In this document: positions 30,878-38,991 of the stretch, one piece after another
Layout: every line of letters begins with the position of its first letter
Position numbering within the stretch: position 1 is the stretch's first letter
Source of the DNA: Sphingomonas sp.
GTDB taxonomy: Bacteria; Pseudomonadota; Alphaproteobacteria; Sphingomonadales; Sphingomonadaceae
DNA: 44,419 bases
Reading direction: 5' to 3'
Assembly (NCBI RefSeq): GCF_013812825.1
Contig: NZ_JACCSU010000049.1
Span: forward strand, 1 to 44,419
Program-made: the position numbers and the translations under genes
The notes under the pieces: model-generated
The model's input: the letters and a program-made list of their open reading frames with translations, nothing else
Told to the model about the DNA's origin: nothing
Databases searched by the model: none

Positions 30878-31831
30878 ATGAAATCGTTTGAAACGCGGCT
30901 CGTTGAAGCCGTTCGCCGGAAGCGCGAGGGCAAGGGCTTGAGCCTCCGCGCTCTTTCAGCTGTTGTGGGTATTAGCTTCTCGACCCTCGCTCGGATCGAG
31001 CGAAGGGACGGCGTGCCTGATAACAACTCAAAAATTCGATTGCTGGAATGGCTCGGCTCGGACGCGGAAAAAGCGGGTCTGAGCTTTGAGAATGTGGCCC
31101 TCGTTCATTTCCGCGCCGGGAAGAATGCGCGATCATCAACGGTCCAGGCACTTCTAACCGCTGCTGAGTGCATCAAAAAAAGCCGTCCTCTAGAAGCGTC
31201 GGACGCAAGGGCGGGCGCCGATGATGAGGACGATGAGGACGATGATCACAAGCCATTATCGCTTTCCAAGGAAGAGCTTGAGCGAACCGCCGAGCAATTC
31301 CGCAAGGATCTAAAGCTTGCCTACAGCCACGCCTTAGACTCGCTGAAGCTGGACGTCGAAGGCATTGAAATCATCAGATTGAGAGAGACCAACTGCTTGG
31401 ACGCCGCGACCGTAAGGCGCCTCAGTACCGAAGCTTGCGATGAATGGTCTGCAATGAGTGTTCCCTTGAATGAGATCCAAGATCAATGGGCCGTTCTATT
31501 GAATGATTGTCACACGCCCGAGCGGCAAAGGGTCACTCTGCTCGAAGAGGTTTGGCACATTCTCTTAGGCCACAAGCTCGTGAAGATAGCCAAGGTGGCG
31601 GAGTCATTTGGGCGAACCTACGACACAGTTGAGGAGCATGACGCTTACTACTTAGCGTCCGCCACGCTTCTACCACGCAAGGCGGTCGCCGAGGCGGTTG
31701 AGAAGCGTGAATCGTCTGACGATATCGCTAGTCGATTTGGTACATCGCCAGAACTGGTCGAATACCGAATCAAGCGACTTGGCCTTTGGCGTGACTACAT
31801 CGGAAAGCGCGTAGCGCTCACATCCATGTAG
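30878..31831 (+). CDS. XRE regulator with C-terminal ImmA/IrrE-like domain
   Basis: 317 residues. N-terminal helix-turn-helix (about 5–60; LSLRALSAVVGISFSTLARIERRDG), a very acidic linker (DDEDDEDDDH near 112–122), then an ImmA/IrrE-like protease domain. The expected HExxH zinc motif reads LLEEVWHILLGH (about 221–232), so the first histidine is replaced by Glu; the downstream EEHDAYYLASATLLP still matches the third-ligand helix. The protease may be inactive or use different ligands. A short HTH-like end (DDIASRFGTSPELVEYRIKRLG) closes the protein. It is followed 51 bp later by DUF3800, a common partner. Confidence 0.8.
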   Translation: MKSFETRLVEAVRRKREGKGLSLRALSAVVGISFSTLARIERRDGVPDNNSKIRLLEWLGSDAEKAGLSFENVALVHFRAGKNARSSTVQALLTAAECIKKSRPLEASDARAGADDEDDEDDDHKPLSLSKEELERTAEQFRKDLKLAYSHALDSLKLDVEGIEIIRLRETNCLDAATVRRLSTEACDEWSAMSVPLNEIQDQWAVLLNDCHTPERQRVTLLEEVWHILLGHKLVKIAKVAESFGRTYDTVEEHDAYYLASATLLPRKAVAEAVEKRESSDDIASRFGTSPELVEYRIKRLGLWRDYIGKRVALTSM

Positions 31832-31882
31832 CATTGGCAATTAGGCCGAGCCTCAGCACTTCCCAAACGACAGGCTCTCGGC

Positions 31883-32716
31883 ATGAAGTTCGCATACGTA
31901 GACGAGAGCGGCGACCCAGGCCAATCTGACGTTTTCGTAATGGTGGGTCTCTTAGTTGATGCCTATCGGCTCCGCCGCATTACTTCTGACTTTGACCAAC
32001 TGCTGCGTAACTTCTTGGCGCAGCATCCAGGCCACCCCAACGAGCTGAAGACCAAGAACCTCATCAATGGGCAGGGTGGCTGGAACAACGTCCAGGCGGA
32101 GGCCCGCAAGGGTTTCCTGCGTTCCGTGTGCGAACTGGCGGCGCGCGATGGAAGGCTGTTCGTGAGTGCGATTTCATTCGATCGGTTCAACGCCAATCTG
32201 CCTGAGGGTCCTCATCCTACACGGCGATCTTACTGGCACGCTGGCGGCATGTATGTGGCGGGCCTAGTCCAGAAAAAGCACCAGGACGAAAAGGCGAACA
32301 AGGGCCTCACAGTGCTCGTCATGGACGATAACAAGATGGGGATGGCGAACCTATCGGACTCGATCTACGCGCCCGACCCTTGGTTCGATTGCCTGTATCA
32401 ACGACGAAAGTTGAAGAAGGGAAAGGTGACTTGGGTAGTGCGAAACGCAGCGAACCGTCTCGATCACATCGTGAACACCGCGTTCGCGATCAAGTCGACC
32501 CATTCGTCGCTGGTGCAGGTGTCCGATGCCTTGTCGTATGTCTTCCGCAGGCATCTTGAACTGAAGACAGAAGACGAAGCTTACGCTGGCGAGGCGGCGT
32601 ATTATCTCGGGCTTGCGAATGTGCTGAACCCAAGGCGAGAAAAGCTCGGGCAGGGTCCCGAAGGCGACGCCCGTGACTTCTACCGCGCAATTGCACCCGA
32701 TGACTGGGATCTTTGA
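31883..32716 (+). CDS. DUF3800 protein (RNase H-like fold)
   Basis: 277 residues. The N-terminal FAYVDESGDPGQ is the DUF3800 hallmark; ELKTKNL (about residue 53), VLVMDDNK (about 148) and LVQVSDALSYVFRRHLE near the end complete the acidic set expected of an RNase H-like nuclease. The family is widespread on islands and suspected to act in phage defence or as a toxin-like effector, but no activity is established. It probably forms an operon with the XRE–ImmA-like regulator, which may control it. Confidence 0.85.
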   Translation: MKFAYVDESGDPGQSDVFVMVGLLVDAYRLRRITSDFDQLLRNFLAQHPGHPNELKTKNLINGQGGWNNVQAEARKGFLRSVCELAARDGRLFVSAISFDRFNANLPEGPHPTRRSYWHAGGMYVAGLVQKKHQDEKANKGLTVLVMDDNKMGMANLSDSIYAPDPWFDCLYQRRKLKKGKVTWVVRNAANRLDHIVNTAFAIKSTHSSLVQVSDALSYVFRRHLELKTEDEAYAGEAAYYLGLANVLNPRREKLGQGPEGDARDFYRAIAPDDWDL

Positions 32717-32782
32717 GACTCAAGGGTCGGACGTTAGTCGCGTGGGTCACTCACTTCCCCGCCGTCCGGCAGTAGCTGGCGC

Positions 32783-32929
32783 TCATGAGGTCAAGCCCGG
32801 TCCGCATCCACTGATCGCGGCGAACGGATCACCCTTGTAGTTCTGCGCGATGTCGTGCGCGGCATAGAGGGAAGCCGCGGCAGCTTTGCACGTTCCCATC
32901 TCGAATTCCGCCAGTCGGTTGAAGGCCAC
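32783..32929 (-). CDS. Possible short protein or gene remnant (48 aa)
   Basis: Frame from GTG 32929: VAFNRLAEFEMGTCKAAA..., ending GCGPGLTS. Composition is protein-like and more GC-rich than its surroundings, suggesting the truncated end of a larger foreign gene. No ribosome-binding site seen. Confidence 0.25.
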   Translation of the reverse strand: MAFNRLAEFEMGTCKAAAASLYAAHDIAQNYKGDPFAAISGCGPGLTS

Positions 32930-32943
32930 AATCGGCTATTCAA

Positions 32944-32973
32944 CTCATAACAATTCCGTGTTTTTGTCACCAG
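32944..32973. repeat. 30 bp inverted-repeat site 3 (att-like, diverged)
   Basis: CTCATAACA-ATTCCGTGTTTT-TGTCACCAG: three arm mismatches from the consensus, same 9-12-9 spacing, centre GT. Confidence 0.6.
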
Positions 32974-33007
32974 GACGCTCTACCTGACTCGTGCTAACCT
33001 GGTCGGT

Positions 33008-33154
33008 ATGAGTAACGATCAAGAGATTGGCGCGATGTTTGCCACCGCTTGGCAAGCTCGAGCGAGACTGAGCGGCAGCTCCGTTTTCGGAGATGACCAA
33101 ACCCTACTTCCCACCCAGAACCACGGGCGCATCCTTCATTCCTTCAACAAGTGA
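33008..33154 (+). CDS. Possible small protein (48 aa)
   Basis: ATG 33008, MSNDQEIGAMFATAWQARAR...; not recognised. Its TGA overlaps the GTG start of the next short frame (GTGA), the same coupling style used elsewhere in this island. It sits between att-like sites 3 and 2. Confidence 0.35.
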   Translation: MSNDQEIGAMFATAWQARARLSGSSVFGDDQTLLPTQNHGRILHSFNK

Positions 33155-33330
33155 ACACGCTCCGTCCCGGCGTGATCGTGTCGATGGACCGAATGGCTGA
33201 AGCCGCGTGTGACGCATGGGCACTGCAGGAAGCGGCGGTCGTGAAACACTGGTACTACACCCGGAAGCGCGACGCACACGCAGAGCGCACCATTACGCTG
33301 AAGGCGATGTCCGCCAACCGTAACTCATGA
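33151..33330 (+). CDS. Possible small protein (59 aa) ending inside att-like site 2
   Basis: GTG 33151, VNTLRPGVIVSMDRMAEAAC..., basic and aromatic centre (VVKHWYYTRKRDAHAER). Its TGA lies in the left arm of site 2, as the recombinase stop lies in site 1. Could be a small insert gene or the rest of a truncated one. Confidence 0.35.
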   Translation: MNTLRPGVIVSMDRMAEAACDAWALQEAAVVKHWYYTRKRDAHAERTITLKAMSANRNS

Positions 33331-33353
33331 CATTTCTGTACATTTGTCATGAG
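33324..33353. repeat. 30 bp inverted-repeat site 2 (att-like, perfect arms)
   Basis: CTCATGACA-TTTCTGTACATT-TGTCATGAG; arms identical to site 1, spacer different, centre GT. Confidence 0.8.
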
Positions 33354-33643
33354 TGCTGAAGAATCCGCACCTGCGTTGACATCCATGGGGCCGCAAGTTC
33401 AATCTTCGCCGCGCGCACCATTTTTTCGCTTCAAGAACGTTTGGAAACTCAAGTGAATGCTACGCCTAACGCCACGACTCGTCGCCCAGGGAGGCGCCTC
33501 ATTGGCCACGGCAAGTCAGCGAACAGCGCGGCGGAGTAATGCAAGACGGCCACAGTGACTGATTGCCGATGCGGTAATTCTCGTTAAAATCGCACGACCT
33601 CGCGATGCTCGGCGGGAGGGAACCGACTGACGGAGAGGTTCCA

Positions 33644-36286
33644 ATGAGTTCGCCTGCTTCTCAAATCTTGGCCTGGTCTAAGTCACAGCAGCCGTGGCGC
33701 CAGTGCGCACTTCGGCGCTTGATCACCTGTTCTTTCACTAAGTCGGACGAGGACGAGCTTCTCACTCTACTGAAGGCCGATCACGGCCTGGTTGAAACGA
33801 GCATAAAGCCAGTGCCACTCACGGAGGAGCATATTCCAGACGCGACGGTTACTGATGCGTTGGTAGCTCTCGTAGAAATTACGGGCGTCCAGCGAGTTAA
33901 CCAGCTCTCGACGCAGAGCGAACTTGAGTTCGGGACAAGCGGCCTCACCGTGATCTATGGTGATAATGGAAGTGGCAAATCCGGCTTCGTCCGGATCTTG
34001 AAATCAGCTTGCCGGTCCAAGGGAGCTGACGCCGTTCTCCCAAATGTTTTTGCGCAGGCGCTGACGACAGAACCGTCAAGAGCCAAGATTAGCTATCGAA
34101 TGGCGAATGAGGAGAAACCGCGACAGGCACAGTGGGAGTCGGGACAAGCAACCGACGAGGAACTATCGCAAGTGAGCGTTTTCGATAGCAAGTGCGCGTC
34201 TATCTACGTTGACAATTTCAATGAATTGAAAGCCGTCCCATACTCTCTCGATTGTTTTGAGCGGCTTGCGGCGCTGTGTGACGCACTCAAGTCGCGACTT
34301 GAGCTTGAGCGAAGCGCACTGGCCGCGGCAACTGCACTACCGGTAGTGAACTTGGATGAAGGCACAGCCGCCAAATCATTCCTGGACGCGTTGGCAACGA
34401 AGTCCAAGGACCAAGTTGAGGCCTTCGCGACGCACACCGAGGCGGACGAGGAAAGGCTTACGGAACTTGAAAAGATCGTGGGCGATCCACAAGCAAGATT
34501 GGCGGAACTGAAGCTCGTTCTGCAGTCCGCCTACGAGCTCGACAAACTACTCAATCGCCTACAGCGGCACCTATCGCCGGAGGGGCTTCAAGCCCTGCAC
34601 AAGGCCGCTGCCAACGCCAGCGCTGGTCATAAGGCCGCAGAGCTCGCGGCAAAGCAAGGAGCCGACGATGGATCGCTTTTGCCAGGCGTCGGATCCGCAC
34701 TCTGGGGAATCCTCTACGAGGCAGCTCAGCGATATTCGGAACAAGAAGCGTATCCTGGAAAGCCATTTCCTGTGACAGATGGGGCAGCGCAGTGCGTTCT
34801 TTGTCAGCAGGCGCTCGACGACGCTGCGAAGAACCGCTTCGTCACTTTCAAATCGCTCGTGGACGACGAAGCAAGCAAAGCGGCGGATGCGGCCGATAAG
34901 GCGTTCAGCGCCAAGCTTCAAGAGCTGAAGGAGGCCACGGAAGAACTCTCAAAAATCGAGGTGCATGTTCAAGCGATCACCAAGGAGAACGCGGCGGTTG
35001 GCGGAACGCTGTCGCAGTTCGTTACCGACGCAAAAGTCTGCGCGGTCGCCATTCAGTCGCATTTTGCGGGAGCAGATCTGCCTGAGGATTTCTCTTTTCC
35101 ACCGTTCCCTACGGCCCGACTGGATACCTTCCAGACGGCCGGGAAGCTCATAAAGGCAGAGGTCGAAAGCGCGATCCAAGCTGACGATACGGCCACCACA
35201 AAATCGGAACTCTCATCCCTAAAAGCAAAGAAGCTCCTTGCAGAGAATAAGGCGCAGGTCCTGGCGCGGCTGGGCCAGCTCGGCTCCCTGAAAAAACTCG
35301 ATAAAGCGATAGGCGCCTGCGGAACACACGGGATTTCACAACAGGGGCGTCAGCTGCTTCAACAATACGTCACGAAAGCGCTCAACGACGTGCTTACTGA
35401 GGAGCGCAAGGCGCTTCGGATGCAGCACATACCGCTGTCGCTTCTATCTGAGGGCAAAAAGGGCGCGGAGAGACATAAGCTCAAGTTAAAGAGTGAGAGC
35501 TTCACGGGCCAGATGTCGCAAGTTTTGAGCGAGGGTGAGCATCGCGCCATGGCATTGGCTCTTTTCCTCGCGGAGCTGCGCGTGCTTGGCACGACCACAC
35601 CCGTAGTGGTTGATGATCCTGTGTCGTCTCTGGACCATATCCGCGCAGAGCGCGTGGCCGCACGGCTTGTTGAGGAGGCCAAGAGCCGACAGGCAATCGT
35701 CTTTACCCACGACCTTTTCTTTTACACGACAGTGCAAACTCAGTGCGCCCATCAGCAGGTTCCGCTGCGCCGATTGGCTATCATAAAAACTCCGATCTCG
35801 ACCGGTGTCATTGACCCGTCGGGCGACCCTTGGGCGGCGAAATCGGTCCCCCAACGAGTGGACTGGCTGAACAACAAGCTTTCACATGCTAAGAAGGCGT
35901 TTGAAGCTGGCAACCAAGAGGAGTTCGCCGGCCAGTCCCGCGATTTTTATTTTGGCCTCCGACCCACATGGGAGCGCCTCGTCGAGGAGTTGCTTCTCAA
36001 GAGCGTTGTGGTTCGGTTCAGGCTAAGCGTTGAGACTACGCGGCTTGCGGAGGTCGTAGTTGATGATGACCTCTTTCTAATGGTGAGCAACGGCATGTCG
36101 GAGACGTCAGCGCTAGCGGCGCACGACCAGGCGGCAATTCCTAACGCGCCTTGGCCTGAGCCTGATGAGATGGAGGCCCATTTGCGGACCCTTACGGGGT
36201 GCATCGCGGCTGTCGACGCCAAATCCAAGGCTACAAAGAAGGTGCGCGAAGCGCTGCTGAAGCCTCCTAAGGTAACTACGCATTGA
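33644..36286 (+). CDS. SMC/RloC-like AAA ATPase with CxxC hook; candidate defence protein
   Basis: 880 residues. ATG 33644 has GGAGAGG 5 nt upstream; ATG 33605 is less good. Walker A YGDNGSGKSGF (about 106–115) near the N-terminus and, after long coiled-coil-rich arms, the signature LSEGEHRAMALALFLAEL (about 627) and Walker B VVVDDPVSSLD (about 655). The arms meet near CVLCQQ (about 384), a zinc-hook-like CxxC. The C-terminal domain has RPTWERLVEELL and SALAAHDQ, a possible Arg–Glu–His set like the anticodon nucleases PrrC/RloC. Related ATPases are known in phage defence; the RNase role here is inference. It stands alone between att-like sites 2 and 4. Confidence 0.8.
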   Translation: MSSPASQILAWSKSQQPWRQCALRRLITCSFTKSDEDELLTLLKADHGLVETSIKPVPLTEEHIPDATVTDALVALVEITGVQRVNQLSTQSELEFGTSGLTVIYGDNGSGKSGFVRILKSACRSKGADAVLPNVFAQALTTEPSRAKISYRMANEEKPRQAQWESGQATDEELSQVSVFDSKCASIYVDNFNELKAVPYSLDCFERLAALCDALKSRLELERSALAAATALPVVNLDEGTAAKSFLDALATKSKDQVEAFATHTEADEERLTELEKIVGDPQARLAELKLVLQSAYELDKLLNRLQRHLSPEGLQALHKAAANASAGHKAAELAAKQGADDGSLLPGVGSALWGILYEAAQRYSEQEAYPGKPFPVTDGAAQCVLCQQALDDAAKNRFVTFKSLVDDEASKAADAADKAFSAKLQELKEATEELSKIEVHVQAITKENAAVGGTLSQFVTDAKVCAVAIQSHFAGADLPEDFSFPPFPTARLDTFQTAGKLIKAEVESAIQADDTATTKSELSSLKAKKLLAENKAQVLARLGQLGSLKKLDKAIGACGTHGISQQGRQLLQQYVTKALNDVLTEERKALRMQHIPLSLLSEGKKGAERHKLKLKSESFTGQMSQVLSEGEHRAMALALFLAELRVLGTTTPVVVDDPVSSLDHIRAERVAARLVEEAKSRQAIVFTHDLFFYTTVQTQCAHQQVPLRRLAIIKTPISTGVIDPSGDPWAAKSVPQRVDWLNNKLSHAKKAFEAGNQEEFAGQSRDFYFGLRPTWERLVEELLLKSVVVRFRLSVETTRLAEVVVDDDLFLMVSNGMSETSALAAHDQAAIPNAPWPEPDEMEAHLRTLTGCIAAVDAKSKATKKVREALLKPPKVTTH

Positions 36287-36357
36287 ACTCCACGCTCGCC
36301 GCAACTTGGACCCGAACTAGGCCCCGCGCGGACCGGAATGAGCCAACCACGCCACCA

Positions 36358-36387
36358 CTCCTGACTTTTCCGTGCTTTTGTCTTGAA
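36358..36387. repeat. 30 bp inverted-repeat site 4 (att-like, diverged)
   Basis: CTCCTGACT-TTTCCGTGCTTT-TGTCTTGAA: seven of nine matches in each arm and the same spacing; spacer closely resembles that of site 3. Lies 72 bp after the ATPase stop. Confidence 0.55.
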
Positions 36388-36568
36388 TCAACTTTCGCTC
36401 GTCGTCGGAAACCGTGCACCGAAATTTCCCTTCAGAGATTGAGGCGTCGATTCGGCCGAGTTCGTCTGGTTCGGACAGTCTCTGGACACTGATGCGAGGC
36501 CGAGGACCCGCAGAACTACGCTATTCTCAGGGCCAATCAGTGGAGAGACTCGAGGGTCTGAATGTGGG

Positions 36569-36642
36569 TGGAGGCCCGAGCCGGAATCGAACCGGCGTGC
36601 AAGGATTTGCAGTCCTCTGCGTAACCACTCCGCCATCGGGCC
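36569..36642 (-). tRNA. tRNA-Cys (GCA anticodon)
   Basis: Cloverleaf is readable on the minus strand: acceptor GGCCCGA pairs with TCGGGCC, D-loop GAGTGGTTA, anticodon loop CTGCAAA (GCA), T-arm GCCGG-TTCGATT-CCGGC, discriminator U and encoded CCA at 36569–36571. No long variable arm, as expected for Cys. Its 3' end faces the accessory region. Confidence 0.95.
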
Positions 36643-36839
36643 GAGGCGAGCCATGTCGGTGGGATCGCGGCCGCCGTCAAGCATCAACCGGCGCGCCAAT
36701 TCAACCCGTTGCCCGCACCGGGCGCGCCCGGCGAATTGACCGAAGCCGCTCATCGTTCGACCAACGGCGGTTGGCGCGACTGCAACCTGTCAGTAAGAGC
36801 AGCCTTGCATCGAAGGTGTGTTAGCGGCATATAACAGCT

Positions 36840-37496
36840 ATGACGGTCCAGCTCCCAATCCCCGACTTCGCGGCGGCTCGCCGGGCGATGATCGAGAACC
36901 AGCTGCGCCCGGTCGGAGTAACCGATCCCGCGGTGCTCCAGGCGATGGGCTCGGTCGCTCGCGAGCAGTTCGTGCCGGAGGACAATCGGCCGCTCGCCTA
37001 TGCCGACCGGTCGGTTCCGATCGGCGGCGGGCGATATTTGGCGGCGCCCGCGGTGCTCGGCCAGCTGCTGACCCAGATGGCGCCGAAGAAGGGCGAGCGA
37101 GCGCTCGTCGTCGGCGCCGGCACCGGCTACGCGGCGGCGGTGCTGGCCGCGGTCGGCTGCGACGTGACCGCGCTCGAAAGCTCGTCCGCACTGGCCGCCC
37201 GCGCTCGCGAGATCGGGATCAACACGGTCGAAGGACCGCTCGAGGAGGGCCATTCGGCCGGCGTGCCTTATGATCTGATCGTCATCGACGGCGCGGTCGA
37301 ATTCATTCCAGACGCGATCATCCAGCAGCTGGTCGACGGCGGCCGGCTCGGCGCCGCGCTTGCCGAGGGCGGGGTCACTCGGCTGATCGTTGGCCAGAAG
37401 GTCGCCGGCGCATTCGGCTATCTGTCGATCTCCGACGCCGCAGTCGCCGCACTGCCGGGATTCAGCCGGCCCCGGGGATTCAGGTTCGAAAGGTGA
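36840..37496 (+). CDS. pcm: Protein-L-isoaspartate O-methyltransferase family protein
   Basis: 218 residues. Class I AdoMet-dependent methyltransferase: RRAMIENQLRPVGVTDPAVL and VAREQFVPEDNRPLAYADRSVPIGGGRYL (blocks QFVPED and AYADRSVPIG) match the substrate end of the PCMT family, and ALVVGAGTGYAAAVLA (near 90–105) is the AdoMet-binding motif. Canonical members repair isoaspartyl residues; this alphaproteobacterial branch next to tolC lacks the usual G(Q)TISQP stretch (here GGGRYLAAP), so repair activity is less sure. Its stop overlaps the next start (GTGA). Confidence 0.85.
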   Translation: MTVQLPIPDFAAARRAMIENQLRPVGVTDPAVLQAMGSVAREQFVPEDNRPLAYADRSVPIGGGRYLAAPAVLGQLLTQMAPKKGERALVVGAGTGYAAAVLAAVGCDVTALESSSALAARAREIGINTVEGPLEEGHSAGVPYDLIVIDGAVEFIPDAIIQQLVDGGRLGAALAEGGVTRLIVGQKVAGAFGYLSISDAAVAALPGFSRPRGFRFER

Positions 37497-38974
37497 GCAA
37501 GGTGTTGCGTAAACTTGCACTAGGGACTCTGGCGGCGGCGCTGATGGCCGGAACGGCGTCGGCCGACACGCTGCGCGAGGCGCTGCTGTCGACCTACCGG
37601 ACCAACCCGACCATCACCGGCCAGCGCGAGGCGCTTCGGGCGACCGACGCCAACGTGGCGATCGCGCGGGCCGCCGGGCGGCCGCAGGTCAGCGCGACCG
37701 CGGGCATCAACCGCGACCTGACCCGAAGCGGGATTCTCGATACCGGCGGCAAGGGTCCCGACCTGTCGGTGGGGCTGGACCTCAGCTACCCTTTGTTCAA
37801 CGGCGGCAGCGTCCGTAACAGCGTCCGCGCCGCCCAGACACGGGTGGAAGCGGGTCGCGCGACTCTCCGGGCGGTCGAGGGCGACGTGTTCACCGAGGCG
37901 GTGGCCGCCTACATGGACGTGATCCGCGACCGGGCGATCGTCGAATTGAACGCCAACAACGTCCGGGTGCTCGGAACCAACCTCGAGGCGACTCGCGACC
38001 GGTTCGAGATCGGCGATCTGACCCGCACCGACGTCGCCCAGTCCGAGGCGCGGCTGCAGCTCGGCCGGGCGAACCTCGCCACCGCGCAGGGGCGGCTGAC
38101 GTCGAGCGAGGAGAATTACCGGCGGGTGATCGGCAAGCGCCCGGAAGCGCTGGCGCCGCCGCCGCCGCTGCCGCCGCTGCCGTCGACCCCGGACGAAGCG
38201 GTGCGCATCGCGCTTGCCAACAACCCCGACCTGATCGCGGTCACCCGCCAGGCTTCGGCCGCCGGGTTCGACGTCAGCGTCGCCCGAGCGGGCCGGCTGC
38301 CGACGGTGTCGAGCGTGGTCAGCGGCACCTACATCAATGCCCTGGGCGGCAATCCGGGCCCGCTTCCGAGCACTGGCACGCAGACCAGCGCCGGCCTCAA
38401 CGCGCGCATCCCGCTCTACCAGGGTGGGCTCCCGGCGGCCCGGATTCGAGCCGCCCAGGCGCTCGAGGGCCAGTTCCTCGAGCAGATGATCGCTACCGAG
38501 CGGGCGGTGGTCTCCAACACCCGGTCGGCGTTCGCCAGCTACCAGGCGGCGCAGAACGCGATCGCGTCGAACGTGGTGGCGGTCAACGCCAACGAGCTGG
38601 CGCTCGAAGGCGCCCGCGCCGAGCAGAGCGTCGGCACCCGGACCGTGCTCGACGTGCTCAACGCCGAGCAGGAGCTCTTGAATGCCCAGGTCGCGCTGGT
38701 GACCGCGCGGCGCGACGCCTATGTCGCCGGCTTCCAGCTCTTGAACGCGATGGGCCAGGCGGAGGCCGACGATCTGGGGCTCGAAGGCGGGCCGCTTTAC
38801 GACCCGCTCGGCAATTACCGCCGAGTCTCCAGCAACTGGAACGACTGGGCCAACGATCGCCGCCACGACCCCGTCGCGACCCGCACCGTGACCCCCAGTG
38901 AGGTACCGGTGCCTCTGGGGCGGGTGCTGACCGAGCCGGTCACCACGTCCGGGGTGACACAGCCGCCGCAATAA
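37493..38974 (+). CDS. tolC: TolC-family outer-membrane efflux/secretion protein
   Basis: 493 residues from GTG 37493, coupled to pcm. Signal peptide MSKVLRKLALGTLAAALMAGTASA. Two tandem OEP repeats follow: first about 25–225 (TNPTITGQREALRATDANVAIARAAGRPQVSA, DRFEIGDLTRTDVAQSEARL) and second about 235–440 (NPDLIAVTRQ, EQSVGTRTVLDVLNAEQELLNAQ). These build the trimeric channel-tunnel for type I secretion and RND/MFS efflux. A proline-poor, Thr/Val-rich tail of about 50 residues is typical of alphaproteobacterial members. Confidence 0.93.
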   Translation: MSKVLRKLALGTLAAALMAGTASADTLREALLSTYRTNPTITGQREALRATDANVAIARAAGRPQVSATAGINRDLTRSGILDTGGKGPDLSVGLDLSYPLFNGGSVRNSVRAAQTRVEAGRATLRAVEGDVFTEAVAAYMDVIRDRAIVELNANNVRVLGTNLEATRDRFEIGDLTRTDVAQSEARLQLGRANLATAQGRLTSSEENYRRVIGKRPEALAPPPPLPPLPSTPDEAVRIALANNPDLIAVTRQASAAGFDVSVARAGRLPTVSSVVSGTYINALGGNPGPLPSTGTQTSAGLNARIPLYQGGLPAARIRAAQALEGQFLEQMIATERAVVSNTRSAFASYQAAQNAIASNVVAVNANELALEGARAEQSVGTRTVLDVLNAEQELLNAQVALVTARRDAYVAGFQLLNAMGQAEADDLGLEGGPLYDPLGNYRRVSSNWNDWANDRRHDPVATRTVTPSEVPVPLGRVLTEPVTTSGVTQPPQ

Positions 38975-38991
38975 GCGATAGAATTTTCGCG

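Larger units (their letters stand above)
32717..33643. other. Gene-poor spacer with att-like sites and gene remnants
   Basis: 927 bp between DUF3800 and the ATPase gene. It holds att-like sites 3 and 2, fragments of the dispersed palindrome (GGACGTTAG at 32728–32737 and ATGTCCGC at 33307–33314), and three short frames listed separately. The rest shows no recognisable gene. It reads like a junction with insertion scars. Confidence 0.55.
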
